The notes: generated by a model not told the origin, from the sequence alone. 64,000 bases of DNA from CAWHQZ01 sp963831645 (GCA_963831645.1 CAWHQZ010000017.1:750967-814966); one strand, 5' to 3'. Counted from the first letter of the stretch, positions 36,496-47,824 are shown. Translations and numbers: made by a program.

Positions 36496-36676
36496 ATGAG
36501 GGGTGATCGTAGATGTATGCGTCGAACCAAGCTGGCCTCAAGCTCTTCAACGTCATGAGTTATCGCGCGCATCCGACCCTCTGGCTCGTGCGCCGCCAGC
36601 CAGATTAGGGGTGCACACACGCTAACGGGTGATCGGCGTGAAGAAAGTAAAACTTGGTGGATCGACGCTAACTGTT

Positions 36677-39600
36677 CTATTTGCGTGAAGGTTTCCACTT
36701 CTGCGACGGCGGATTCGCTGAATTCTTGCCGCGCCACGCGTCGAACTCGCCTGGCCTGCAAAAGCCCACCTGCCAGTTATCATTGGTCAACGAGCCGATG
36801 GCGAACTTCAGCTCCGTGCCATTGAATGTCACTTCCTGCGCCGGCTCGAATTTGAATGCCAGATTCCATTTCGCTCCCGGGAACTCCAGCTCAGCGGCGA
36901 CCACTTTCATTTTCGCTCCCGGCTGTGCGTCCACTTCTTTGCCAGAACCATCCAGCGCGACAATGCGCTTCCAGCGCGGCGCTCCCTGCGGCGATGACCA
37001 CTTGCCGGGCACCGAGAAGTAAGTCTTTTCGAACTGCGTCCAGCCCGGGTCCATCCGGATCAGGATGCGGTCGTTGAAATAGAGTGCCTGCCAGCGCGCC
37101 CGGTCTTGGGCGTTGGCCGTGAGACTGGCCGGAGACCCTACCGGCCAAGTGAAGGCTTGCGCCGTCTTCTCGGACAAGAGCTCCGTGCTACCATCGGACA
37201 ACGTAAACAGCGGACTGTCCGTTCAAGCGCACGGTGTCGTCGTCGTCGGCCAAAAATCGGTGCAGGCCGTTGAACATGTCCGCGCGTGGACGTGTATAGG
37301 CGGACTGGATCAAGTAATAGGGCCGCGGATATTCATAGACACTCTGCAACGTTGGGCCCGTCATCACCGTGAGCGGCAGCGCCGCAGTGCGAATTGCGCT
37401 GATCATTCCCGACCCGGTTCAGAGACGATGCGATAGGGCACCGTATGCCGTCCCGCCACGGGTTGTTGCTCACGATCGTCACGCCGACTGTTGCTGATGC
37501 CCTCGGCTGGACCGGCCCAAACATCGGCCCTTTTCGGGTTCAACTGCGAGCCCAGGCCGGCAAGTCGAATTGCAACGACCCCGACACCGGCTCGTCCAGT
37601 GTGTTGTCCAAGGTGAATGTCACGATCCGGCGGTCGCGTCGCGACCCGGCCGACGACTCTGGGGAAGTGTTTACGATCATCGGAACCTCCGGCAGCGTCT
37701 CAGGCGGACGGTTCTCAAGCACAGTTGGCGGCTCTGCCGAAAAGGAGGACGCCCTCCTTGTGGTTGCTGTTGCCTGCTTCGCCGTTCAACGTCACCTGGG
37801 CCGCTTAACCCCGGGCAGCCGTAGTCCGGTCCAGCCACCGCGCCGGACTGCGGATCCGTCTTTCATGATCCGCGCATATCCGTAATTCTTGAAAGCGAAA
37901 AGAGAGCGGCCGTTCGCCGGGAACAAGACGGTATGTCTCGGCGTCCTTCAGGCTGTGGTCCGAATGCTATCGCGGCATAGTCGGTGAAATCCTTCGCGTC
38001 GACCCGAATGACAGCGGCCCTTTTTGCTCCGACCCAGGGTGACAACGCGAACCACCTGCGGCTGATCGGTGCCGCGTAGGGTTCATGGGTCGCCACGAAA
38101 AGCGCCTCACGCTGGCCGGTGCGTCGCGCGACCACCGTAGCCAATTGGTCGAGCTTGGCACCTTTGTTCCGCTGCGACAACCAACTCGCCAGCTGCTCAC
38201 CCCAAACACCGTGCACCACAAGTGTCTGCGGCTCGCCGGCCATTCTCAGTCGCAACTTCGCCTTATGCTCAACTCTCGTTCCACCATAGAGCCGCTATGA
38301 GCCGGTCTGCCCTCCTCAATGACAAAATCGAGCATCCACGGCTCGCCGGTCGTCATGGCCTTCTGATCGTCGACCAGCCAGTAGCGCTTCATCAGCGCTT
38401 TCGTGGGCTCAAAGGCATCCGGCTTTTCCGGCTCGAGCCCTGCCGAAGCTATGCAGAACATAGTCGTAAGTATGCGGCACCGGACTGGTCGCGTGAACGA
38501 CGTCGAGCAGGTATTCCTTTGTCAACAACAGCGCACGGGTTTGGTCGACACCTTCAAACACGCCGTCGGCCGAACTGGCCAGGAATTTGACCTCCGGCGA
38601 GAATTCATGGCGCAACGCGGTCAGTTCGGCGTCGCGCGTCTCGCCTTCATCAACGATTAGCGTGTTGTGGGAAACGCTATTGCGCGTCCAGCCGACGTTC
38701 GGGTTTTCGTATTGGAGAGCATTGTAGTTCGGATAGAACAGCCGGCCGGCACCATGCAGGCTGATGCTGAACTTGTCGCGATGATCGTGACCGTAGCCCT
38801 TGCTCATGATCTGGAAAACCGCGATAGCCTTGCCGCTTGTCCAGTAGTCTGGGGCTCTCATCGGAGCGCAGCATCGCTAGGCCGTAAGTGGGCCACACCT
38901 TCGACGGCGCCGGGGCAGTTAGAACTTGGCGGGGAGCGGCGGATGATCGATCAGGTTTGGCGTGTAGCCGGGGATCATCGACACAAAGGCGCCGTAGCGC
39001 GGGTCCCGCGAGGCATTGTAGGCAGCGATCAGGGACTCATGCATGACGATGTTGCCTCGGCGGCGCGGCCGGATTGACGAGGATCAGGTCACCCATGGCG
39101 TTGGTGGAGCCATCGCCGTAGTTGGCGACGCGGATCTGCCCCGGCCCGTAGCCGGTGCGCTCGATCGGGTAGGCGCTGTCGATGTAGTAATCCATCAAGC
39201 CCCTCCCCGAGCCTCCATTGGCATAGGGGGCACTGAACCAATCCTTCTGGTCGTAGAGGCCGCGCCAACGTGACAGCCGCGCGATCATCAGAGCAGCCCC
39301 TCGTGCGCGATCGGGTAGATCGGCGCCTCGTGCCAGGGGCCGCCGTCCTTGAGCATCGTGTCGAGGACAACATCGTAGCCGCCGAGCCGGGCGCCCCAAG
39401 GCTTGGTGCGCCGAAAGCCCCATTCGATCAGCTCTCTATTGTCGGTCGCCAGGCCGGCGAGGGCCACGGTCGAGGTCGGCTTGAAAACCAGGTTCGCCGT
39501 CTGTGTCCAACGGTCCATGGCGCGCATCTTGTAGCGCGACCAGAGGACAATACCTTCCTCAATCTCCTTGCGAGCTGCGGCCTCCAGGCCATTGTACGCC

Positions 39601-40020
39601 CAGTCGAAGGCGAGATAGCCCGGAGAGGTCGGTGTCGTAATAGACCTCGGGGATGCCTACCTGACCGCCCTTGAAAAAGTCGCCGTTGAGGCGATCGGCA
39701 GCTCGCACGGTCCAGTACGCCTTCTTGCCATACTTCCCTAACAGCCACCGTTGCGCGATGGCGGCGTCTTTGGGGTCGCCATCGAGGGCGTAAAGGAACG
39801 CGGCAACGAAGCCATCGCGCAGCGGAGGCGGCCTTTTTCAGTCGGGCTAGGTCCGCCTTCGCCCAGCCTCCTTCTCAATCAGGTCATGCAAACGGTCGCG
39901 CTCTACTGCTGGCATGAAATAGGGCCGCTCACTGGGCGGAGCCGATGCCGCGGCTGTGTCGAGGACGCTGGTGAAAATGACAACGACGACAAGAAGGGCC
40001 ATTCTTGCGGCGGGGCGCAT
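36677..40020 (-). CDS. heparinase II/III-like polysaccharide lyase, many frame breaks
   Basis: The secreted protein would be about 1,100 residues. A signal peptide (MRPAARMALLVVVVIFTSVLDTAAA) is followed by PYFMPAVERDRLHDLIEKE, an alpha-helical toroid (NLVFKPTSTVALAGLATDN, GGPWHEAPIYPIAHEGLL), a heparinase II/III beta domain (GYGHDHRDKFSISLHGAGRLFYP; NSVSHNTLIVDEGETR) and a C-terminal GTELKFAIGSLTNDNWQVGFCRPGEF. The parts are spread over all three frames, so many indels are present and the gene as read is non-functional. Lyases in EPS loci commonly trim or release the polymer during export. A shortened copy lies at 43006-43622. Confidence 0.75.
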
Positions 40021-41024
40021 CAGGCGTCTTCTTGGATGCGAGCACATGGGAACGGCCCTATGGTCATTTGGTCCCACCTTCCAGCCAATGAATGTGTCAC
40101 ATACCCGCTCGGCCAAGTTCTATTGCGTTGGCAAGACCCGAGCACTGTCACGCCGCGCACTTCGGATTCCTGCCCCACCAGCTGGCGACATCTACCCGTT
40201 CCGCGTTTTTCTGGTGAATTTGACAGCATGACATTTTTGCTCATTACAAGATCTTGCAGCGTGGCTGCTATGACCTTCGTCGTGATCTTGGCGCTGGGCC
40301 CCGCCAAGTGGTAGCTCCGCACGGGTCTCCGTTGGCAGATCGACCACTTCCTCGGCCATTTTGCCGTCACGTCGATTGTCTGCGTTGCTTGGCCCCGGCC
40401 GTTCGTAGTCGGGGGAGTTCCTCATGGCCGCCGCACCGCTGCTGGAGGGCTTGCAACGTTTGACACCGGATCGCGGTTCCTGATCTCTTGGCTTCAGCTT
40501 AGTTCGCCACCGGCGTTACCGACCCGCTGGACATGAAACGGGCACCTGTTGCTGCTGTGCTACAGTGTAGCGTCCAGATCGTCGTCGGGCTGACGTAGAC
40601 TCGCGTTTTTTCCTTGGTGCGGTGAGCCCTTTGCTTAGGGCGCAGACGGGGCTTTGGGCGGCGGCTCTGCTTGCCGCTCTCTTCATCCAAGCACGGAGGC
40701 GACGTGCCAAGCGCCTGTTGCGATGAAGGCTCCTAAATGAACAGGCATGGGCGTCGACCTTCGATCGCGGGCTCGGGCCCTAATTCCCATATCCCCGCGA
40801 TCCATCGTGAAGTGGAGCAAGCCCTTCAGGCGTTGTCATAATTTCTATAATCAGGGCCAATTAGCCCGCTTACTTACGTTGCTTTGTTCCCCGGGAGGGT
40901 GCGCCGGATCATGGTATGTCATTCTTTTTTCTAGTAGTTGCAGTAATGCCACATCTTTTGTTGCCTTGATGGTATACAGTTAACTGGGGGCAAGAAGTCC
41001 GATTATCTCAAAGGGGACTACATC
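40021..41024. other. 1.0-kb stretch without a recognisable gene
   Basis: This lies between the divergent heparinase-like gene and the Hint-domain gene and must carry both promoters. I see no long conserved frame. Near 40655-40720 a short plus-strand frame ends in a hydrophobic stretch plus an arginine cluster (ALLAALFIQARRRR), reminiscent of a protein-sorting tail, but a stop lies close upstream. No RNA or repeat was recognised. Confidence 0.35.
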
Positions 41025-41683
41025 ATGGTGGCAAGCGGCGGTTTGCTATCTACGCGGTACTCGCATTCGCACTCCGGAGGGAGAGCGTAGAATCGAAGAG
41101 CTCAAGATCGGTGATCCAGTTGTCACATTGTCGGGCGAGAGCAAGCCGATCAAATGGATTGGCCGTCAGCGGTTCAAGAAGAGCTCTGAACGCTGGCCGA
41201 GCGGACTTTGAGCCGATTCGGATCAGCCGCTTCGCGCTCGACGAGCGGACCCCGCACCGGGATCTGTATCTCTCACCGAACCACGCCATTTACATTGATG
41301 GGGTGCTGATACCCGCGAAGTATCTCGTCAATGGACTAAACATTACGCAGTGTGCGCCCGAAGGTGCGGATATCATTGACTACCTGCACATCGAACTGTT
41401 CGCCCACGACGTGATTTACGCGGAAGGTGCGACGGCTGAGACATTTGGCTCGCTGCGCGAGGCTCGTGACCATTTCGACAACTTCTATGAGTATTACCGG
41501 CTGTACCCGAACGAGGACGAAACCGCGCATCCTCCGTGCGCGCCGCTTCTCTGGGGAGAGTCCCGGTTGGAGAGGGCCATGCAGCCCTTGCGCAGCGTAC
41601 TGGAGCCGTGGATTGACGTGCGCACAACACGGGACAAAATTCGGGATCGACTTGCCGCGCGCGCACGGGATCTGGTCGACTAA
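41025..41683 (+). CDS. Hint-domain (Hedgehog/intein-type) protein, two frame breaks
   Basis: With one extra base removed near 41035, the ATG at 41025 leads through MVAAAVCYLRGTRIRTPEG. The Cys opens a Hint domain: IEELKIGDPVVTLSGESKPIKWIGRQRF. A second extra base near 41190 separates this from FEPIRISRFALDE, RDLYLSPNHAIYIDGVLIPAKYLVNG and YLHIELFAHDVIYAEGATAETFGS, the conserved second half. The span of 659 bases is 3n+2, fitting two insertions. Hint domains catalyse self-splicing or self-cleavage; in bacteria this Hint_2 type is often found in secreted proteins of unknown role. Confidence 0.75.
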
Positions 41684-42759
41684 TAAGGACACGCTGCACG
41701 GCTTGGATTTCGTCCCGCTTGGTCAGGTTGCGCATGGCCGCGATTGGGCGGGACTTCGTCTCCGCTGTTAGGGTGGGGAGATGAGTTCGCGCGCGCCTGG
41801 CCAAATAACCCGTTTGAACGATGCCGCGCCAGTGATATCGCGGCAAACCACCAAGCGCGAAAGAGGAAAGGATTGAACGATATTGCGTTTAAAAGATAAC
41901 GGGTGGCGCGTGGATCATTGTTGTTCACCAGACACTTGCCGATGAAATACATGGTCCCCGCCCAATTCGATCTTCGGAGGATGTGTGATTTGCCTGGAAG
42001 AGTCGCTCAGCTTCTTGCACGACCTCGGCATCGGAGTGACCGGAAAGCCGAAGGCGAAGAGCCTTGTGAGAAAGCCGCGCGTATGAGGCTTGTCGATCGC
42101 GGCAGGAAGAACTGATCGAGCCAGGGGTGATACGTCCCCGATACAGGCACTGTTCGACCATCGCGAACGTACCGAGCGCCGCCAGGCGATACCAGAGGTC
42201 CCAATCCTGAGCATAGTAGAAAGCCGCTCGGTAGCCGCCCGCCTTAACATAGGCTCCCCTGCGAAACATGACCGAGCCGTGGTGTGTGGGACCGTCGATC
42301 ACTTCCTCTCCTTTGGACAGTATGCGGATAGGGCTACTCGCAAGGCCTTTGCCTTTGTTCGTGAAGAGATACTCATCCATCGGGCCAACCATGGAAGTCC
42401 AGCACGAAACAAAGGCGCAGTCCTCATGTTGATCGAGAACTTCCTTCTGCAGGCGAAGCCTGTAAGGCATGGAGATGTCGCCTGCATCTTGTCGGGCGAT
42501 GTATTCTCCTTGGCCACGTCGCAGCCCCTGATCAGGGAGCGGGTAAGGCCCTGGTTTTCTTGATGCAAAATCCGGACACGAGCATCACGACCGCATAGTT
42601 GCCGAGAGTGACGTCACTGCCGTCGGTCGAACCATCATCGACGATTATGAATTCCAGGGAGACGCCCTCCTGCGACAGGACGCTTTCCATCGTTTCAGGC
42701 AGTCTGTCGGCGCCGTTGTAAACGCTCATGACGACGGAGATGTCGGGAAGGTCGCTCAT
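41680..42759 (-). CDS. family 2 glycosyltransferase, several frame breaks
   Basis: The N-terminus MSDLPDISVVMSVYNGADRLPETMESVLSQ, then EFIIVDDGSTDGSD, is a standard GT-A (GT2) donor-binding fold. Continuation in other frames gives HQENQGLTRSLIRGCDVAKE, then SMPYRLRLQKEVLDQHEDCAFVSC, VIDGPTHHGSVMFRRGAYVKAGGYR and AQDWDLWYRLAALG. The C-terminal NDPRATRYLLNAISFNPFLFRAWW is also typical. At least three indels separate the pieces. It probably adds one sugar of the EPS repeat at the cytoplasmic membrane face. The exact 3' end is uncertain because the frame runs into the Hint gene. Confidence 0.78.
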
Positions 42760-42887
42760 CGTAAGTGGTCGTTACGCCAGCGAGTAGTCCCTTTGCATCC
42801 AACCTATTGCTCAAGCTGCCCGATCACTCGCGCGCAAGAGAAGCCCAGCGGAGCGCTGAGAAAGTAACCCTTTTCAATCGGACACAT

Positions 42888-42927
42888 CAACTCTATCGCC
42901 AGACTTGCAACTCTATCGCCAGACTTG
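42888..42927. repeat. 20-bp exact tandem duplication
   Basis: CAACTCTATCGCCAGACTTG occurs twice head to tail, just outside the C-terminal end of the truncated heparinase copy. It may be a scar of the rearrangement that produced that copy. Confidence 0.8.
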
Positions 42928-43005
42928 CTTCTGCGGTGCGATCTGCGACGATGGCCTCAAGCCGATGGCGATCGTCTCGGGGGACGCTGACAGTGATCCC
43001 TGTTC

Positions 43006-43622
43006 TTATGGCCAGAGCTTTGGACTGCTTCGGGTGATTTGGAAGACTCGCTCAATCCTTTCCGCGCTACGCGCCAACTTGCCCGGCCGACAGAACCCGA
43101 CTTGCCAGTTGTCGTCGGTCAATGTTCCAATGGCAAACTTGAGCTCCGTGCCGCTGAACGTCATCTCTTGTGGTGGTTCGGACTTAAACGCCAAGTTCCA
43201 CTTCGCCTTGGGGAATTCGAGCTCTGCAGCTACCACCTGGACGTTAGGCCCGAGTGCTGCCTCGATTTCGTTGTTGGCGTCATCCAGGGCAATAATGCGC
43301 TTCCACCCGCGCTGCCCCGAATGGAGATATCCACTTGCCGGGCACCGTCCTGCCAACGTGCACGGTCGTAGACGTGAGCGAGCAGGTTGGCCGGTGACTC
43401 CTTTGGCTAGGTGAAGGCGTGGCTCGTTACCACGGACAACACGGACTACGTCAGCTTTGGCCCACTCCTCCTTTTCGATCAGGTCGTGCAACCGGTCGCG
43501 CTCCGCTCCGCTGCCGGCATGAAGTATGGCCGCTCACGAGGGAAGCCGGTGCTCGGCTGTGTCAGGGCGCTTGTGAAAATGACAACCAGGACAAGAAGCG
43601 CCATTCTTGCAGAATGGCGCAT
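43006..43622 (-). pseudogene. truncated second copy of the heparinase-like lyase gene
   Basis: The N-terminus MRHSARMALLVLVVIFTSALTQ, then RERPYFMPAAERS, and the C-terminus VVAAELEFPKAKWNLAFKSEPPQEMTFSGTELKFAIGTLTDDNWQVGFCRPGKL closely match the two ends of the gene at 36677-40020. The roughly 2.7 kb between them is missing, and the frame breaks once in the N-terminal part. It is therefore a duplication with a large internal deletion, lacking both catalytic domains. Confidence 0.8.
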
Positions 43623-43785
43623 CAGTTGTCTCTGGCATTTGTTGACTGTTGCAACCGGGAGACAGTCGATCATTATTTGCAAATTGCCCTGTTTAGGACA
43701 CACGTAACTGTCTACGCTTCCCAAGCGAGCGACACGAGACCTGTGTCACTGACTGCGTGTACGTCGTCGGAAGCGGGGAAAGCAT

Positions 43786-44628
43786 ATGAGACGGATCGCT
43801 ATTGCATTCACGGCATTGGCCTTTCTCGCTGTGCCGGCGGCGGCAACAAAGTGCGAGGACGCTGGGACCTGCCCTTCCAAGAGAAAAGTTGGCGTTACGC
43901 TACAAACCGCTCCGTCGGCTGGCCAGCCAGCTGACGACAGCGCCAGTCCGGCGGCTCCGCCGGTAGCCCAGCCAGCTGACGACAGGGCTAACCCGGCCGC
44001 TCCGCCGGTTGCCCAGCCAGCTGCGGTACGCCAAGCAACTGTGCAACAAACCGTCCCGCAGGTTACCCAACCGGCTGACCAGACCTACCGAATTGGTGCA
44101 CAGGATGTGCTCGAGATATTGGTATTCCAGGCGCCTGAACTCACTCAAACGGTCCAGGTCGGCCCAACCGGACAGATCAATCTGCCGTTGATCGGCGCCG
44201 TTCAAGCTGCAGGCAGGACGGGGCCTGAGGTCGAAGCCGAAATCGCTTCGAGGCTGAGGGCCAAGTACCTGAAGAACCCTCAGGTGAACGTCTACATCAA
44301 AGAGTTTAACAGTCAGAAAATCACGGTCGAGGGAGCCGTGAAGAAGCCGGGTCTCTATCCGATCACCGGCCAGATGTCGCTCCTGCAGGCTATTGCATTA
44401 TCAGGGGGATTCGACGACGTAGCCAGTGCGCGGAAGGTCACCATATTCCGCACCACCGGGGGCCGAGCCACTACGGCAAGGTACGACGTGAGCAAAATCA
44501 AGGCCGGCAGGGCACGCGACCCGAACGTGCAGTCGGGCGATATCATTTCGGTCGGCGAGTCCGGCGCTAAAAAAGGGATAAATGGCGTACTCAAGACTTT
44601 GCCGATTATCGGTCTCTTCGGGTTGTGA
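43786..44628 (+). CDS. Wza/BexD-type polysaccharide export protein
   Basis: The protein has 280 residues and an intact frame. A signal peptide (MRRIAIAFTALAFLAVPAAA) is followed by a proline-rich linker with two near-identical QPADD...NPAAPPVA repeats. The polysaccharide export domain (YRIGAQDVLEILVFQAPELTQTVQVGPTGQINLPLIG) and an SLBB-type domain (KITVEGAVKKPGLYPITGQMSLLQAIALSGG) come next. It probably forms the outer-membrane or periplasmic channel for EPS export with the Wzc at 49027. GGGGAAA precedes the ATG. It is the first gene of the plus-strand EPS run. Confidence 0.9.
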   Translation: MRRIAIAFTALAFLAVPAAATKCEDAGTCPSKRKVGVTLQTAPSAGQPADDSASPAAPPVAQPADDRANPAAPPVAQPAAVRQATVQQTVPQVTQPADQTYRIGAQDVLEILVFQAPELTQTVQVGPTGQINLPLIGAVQAAGRTGPEVEAEIASRLRAKYLKNPQVNVYIKEFNSQKITVEGAVKKPGLYPITGQMSLLQAIALSGGFDDVASARKVTIFRTTGGRATTARYDVSKIKAGRARDPNVQSGDIISVGESGAKKGINGVLKTLPIIGLFGL

Positions 44629-44861
44629 TGACGGCTGCTAAATTTAACCCAGAGCATTCGAACAGTCCGTTACCTCTCTCGACGCACACACACTGACCCA
44701 CCGCCACATCAGTCTCTTGGCGGCGCGATCGCGGCTGATCGGTGTTGCAAGCGAGTTACAGTTGTAAAATATTCTGGGAATCTCGCTCACTGATACTCTC
44801 TGCGCGCGAAAGTGAGCTAGAGTGGGTCTCCGGGGGCGGAACAATCGGGGGGTCTCTGATC

Positions 44862-45722
44862 ATGGGCCTGCGCCATCTTGTGTGCTCGGCGGGCGTCTGC
44901 GCGCTGATGGGGCTCGTTGTATCCGGGCAAAGCTTGGCTCAGGCTCCGAGCGGGACAGCCGTCGCGGTGGTGCAGTCTGCCAATGCGAGGGGGCCGGGCG
45001 GGGCGCGTGTCCTCGAACCCCAGAAACCAGTGTACACGGGCGACCGGATCAATACTGGAGACGTCGGCGAGGCCCAGATCCGCTTTCGCGACGATACCCG
45101 ATTGGTGGTGGGTAAAAACTCGTCGCTCCTCATCGACAGGTTCGTCTACAACGAAGACCCGACAGCACGGGAAGTGGGCATCAATTTCGCCAAGGGTGCG
45201 TTCCGTTTCATCAGCGGCAACACCGCCAGCCAAGCCTATTCCATTCGCACGCCGAATGCGACGCTGAGCATCCGCGGCACGGTGTTCGATGTTGCCGTGC
45301 CCGCAGAAGTCCCAGGCACAGAAACACACATAGCCTTTCATGAAGGGAGCGGGGAGGTCTGCCTGAGGGATCCTCCTCAGAGGCGCGCTGATTCTGCCGA
45401 TTCTACTGTGATCAGCCCGGCCGCCGACTTGCCTGAGGACGAGCGCTGCCGCGTCGTCGAGGGCCCATGCGCGAGCATCATTGTCCGAGACGGCGGCTTT
45501 GTCGAATTGGAGCAGGCGCAGAAGGCCAGCATCACAATGTTCCAACCGTACATCTCGCAGGCCAACTACGGTCTGGAACCGGACTTCCAGATTCCCAAGA
45601 GCGCCATAGCTGCCTGCGGCCTTGCAGTGATGCCGACTAACCCCTTGATGTTCGCCCCGTTCGCATTAATCCCGCTAAGCATCGTGACGGACGACGACCC
45701 GCCGCCGGACTCACCGTTTTGA
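44862..45722 (+). CDS. FecR-domain exported protein, long form
   Basis: The protein has 286 residues, with a signal peptide ending GQSLAQ. The FecR domain has GDRINTGDVGEAQIRFRDDTRLVVGKNSSLLIDRFVY and RTPNATLSIRGTVFDVAV. A C-terminal region with paired cysteines follows, ending in an Asp/Pro-rich tail (TDDDPPPDSPF). It is the fuller paralogue of 34902-35387. In EPS loci such proteins are not classical FecR sigma regulators; the fold may bind peptidoglycan or polysaccharide, which I infer only from context. The ATG at 44862 precedes the signal peptide; the frame is open further upstream without coding character. Confidence 0.85.
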   Translation: MGLRHLVCSAGVCALMGLVVSGQSLAQAPSGTAVAVVQSANARGPGGARVLEPQKPVYTGDRINTGDVGEAQIRFRDDTRLVVGKNSSLLIDRFVYNEDPTAREVGINFAKGAFRFISGNTASQAYSIRTPNATLSIRGTVFDVAVPAEVPGTETHIAFHEGSGEVCLRDPPQRRADSADSTVISPAADLPEDERCRVVEGPCASIIVRDGGFVELEQAQKASITMFQPYISQANYGLEPDFQIPKSAIAACGLAVMPTNPLMFAPFALIPLSIVTDDDPPPDSPF

Positions 45723-45928
45723 ACCACCAGACTCGGCTGCGGCTACCAGGATGCCAGCAGAAAGGTATCAGCGAGGATTGTGGCGGAAATCCTTGTGCCG
45801 GTTGAGCTGCGACAAATTTGACACAGTCGAAGGCTTTATTTGTCGCCGCGCGGATTGGTAATTGCCGGAGCATCAAGCCTTCTGCTACGAGTTCGGAATG
45901 GGCAGTTCTATCTGAAAGGGGGTTCGAC

Positions 45929-46362
45929 ATGCGCCGTATAGTTGCCGGTGTTTTGGCCGGGCTGATGTCGTTTGGGAGCATCCCGGTTTATGCACAGAGC
46001 GTCATGCTCACCGATGTGGGGGGCCAGTTCTTTTGAACACTGGGAAGGGATTCTTGCCGGTATCTTCGGCAACTCAGGTTGCTGCAGGACACCGCGTGCT
46101 GGTCGGTGAGAAGGCCAAGGCCAGGCTGGTCTACGAAGATGGATGCAGCATCCAACTGAAGCCGCAATCGCTGACTACCGTGAGCGTAGCATCAACGTGC
46201 GCGGTGATTACCCCTGCCGCCGACATGCCGGTCGTGGTGGAGGAGGCGCGCCCGTTTCCATGGCCCATCTTACTTGCCGTCCCATTCGCATGCATTCCCT
46301 TAGGCTGCTTCGAAGATGATGATAATGATGATAATGATGATGGGGGGGATAGCCCGGATTAA
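45929..46362 (+). CDS. small exported FecR-like protein, one frame break
   Basis: A signal peptide (MRRIVAGVLAGLMSFGSIPVYAQ) leads to VMLTDVGGQF, where the frame breaks in a run of T. It continues as LNTGKGFLPVSSATQVAAGHRVLVGEKAKARLVYEDGCSIQLKPQSLTTVS. One missing base here restores GGQFLLNTGKGF. A hydrophobic segment (PWPILLAVPFACIPLG) and an Asp/Asn tail encoded by GATGATAAT repeats (46315-46341) end the protein. The layout (exported, short FecR-like beta domain) echoes the gene before it. About 144 residues; function unknown. Confidence 0.65.
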
Positions 46363-46411
46363 GGGCCCTCGTCCCGTATCGGCAACTTGATCGGGTTGTA
46401 AGGCGCTAGGT

Positions 46412-47824
46412 TTGGACCGGCCTAGGGCATTGTTTTGGTTCGTCGCCGTCCTCTTCGTTCTGGCTCTGGTATTGGGTGGAGGTGCGCGTGCTCGGTCGCT
46501 TGACCGATTCGATCGTCCAGCTCGCCAGTCTACCCGTACTTGTGGCAGCGTTCCTCCAGTATAAGAAAGATGCCGGGGGGCACCTCCCTTGGAGCGTGCT
46601 GTTATTGGGGACTGCCATCCTCGTCGTCCCTATCACCCAACTGGCGCCTCTCCCGGCCTCCTTGTGGACCGCACTGCCTGGCCATGGGACAATCGCGGCT
46701 ACATTTCAGACTGTAGGTCTGCAGCTTCCCTGGATGCCGTTAAGTCTATCTCCGGACTCAACCTGGTACAGCCTTCTGTCCTTGCTGCCAGTCTTTGCAG
46801 TGTTCTTTGGCGTTCTACTCCTCGACCATCGTGAGCGCCGCTATTTGGCCATCATGATGCTCGTTTTCGGGTTTGCAAGCGTGGTGCTGGGCCTGGCCCA
46901 ACTGATGCAGGGTACGTCAAGCCCCCTCCGTTTCTATGAAGTCACCAATCGAGAGGAGGCGGTGGGATTGTTTGTCAACCGCAACCACTACGCAGCGTTT
47001 CTCTATGCGCTCATGCCGCTGACCGCCGCCTGCGCGGTCTGGCTCGCGATGAGCCCGAGGGCTCACGGAAGCGGGGAGAGCGACCGCCGCATTGTTGGTA
47101 TTGTCGCGCTTCTCTTGGTGTTTGCGACGCTCGTGCTTGGCGTCGGCATGAGCCGTTCCCGCGCCGGCATAGGGCTGGCCTTCGTCGCGACATTGGCAAG
47201 CGTCGCGCTCGCATGGCCCTATCGGAAAAGTCATCTCCGCTTTGGTCCGAGGAGCCTCCTGTTCGGAAGCTGCCGCCGTCGGCGGCCTCGCACTGACGCA
47301 TTTTGGCCTCTACCGAGTTCTGCAGCGGCTCGAGGACGATATCGTCACCTCCGCCCGATTCGACATTCTGGCCCATTACGCTCAAGGCGGTGAAGGCATA
47401 TTGGCCTTTTGGCAGCGGCATGGGAACCTTTGTTCCGATCTACCAGATGTTCGAGACAGCCCGAGGCTGCGCGACACCTATGCTGAACCGGGCTCACAAC
47501 GACTTCCTCGAGCTGTTGCTGGAAGCCGGAGCGGTGGCGGATGGTGGTGTTCGTGCTTTTATTGCGTGGTTCGCCGTCGGCAGCGTCAGGATCTGGCGGC
47601 GATCTCCACATCGGGAGCGGACGGTTCCGATGCATTCGACCTGTCGCTCGCGCGCGCGGGCACCGTTATCGTCGCCACCCTGCTGCTCCATTCGATTGTC
47701 GACTTATCCGTTGCGAACCACCGCAATGATGGCGGTCTTCGCGTTTGCCTGCGCGGTCATGGTCGATCCTGTGGTGGCGACCCCCATGACTACGCGGGTC
47801 ATGCCGAAGTCGCGACAAAAATGA
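46412..47824 (+). CDS. Wzy-type O-antigen ligase/polymerase family membrane protein, several frame breaks
   Basis: Many membrane helices are visible (SVLLLGTAILVVPITQL; LLSLLPVFAVFFGVLLLDHR; LAIMMLVFGFASVVLGLAQL; IVGIVALLLVFATLVLGVGMSRSRAG). The Wzy_C signature GLFVNRNHYAAFLYALMPL and, in another frame, FGSGMGTFVPIYQMFE and NRAHNDFLELLLEAG are typical of O-antigen ligase/polymerase proteins. Frame breaks occur near 46480, 47270 and 47390-47400. A TTG at 46412 is the likely start. It probably polymerises EPS repeat units in the inner membrane. Confidence 0.8.

Noticed and set aside
40192..40742. Short frames in the 40-41 kb gap as transposase or sorting-signal remnants
   Set aside because: None is longer than about 75 codons, and none shows a transposase motif or terminal inverted repeats.
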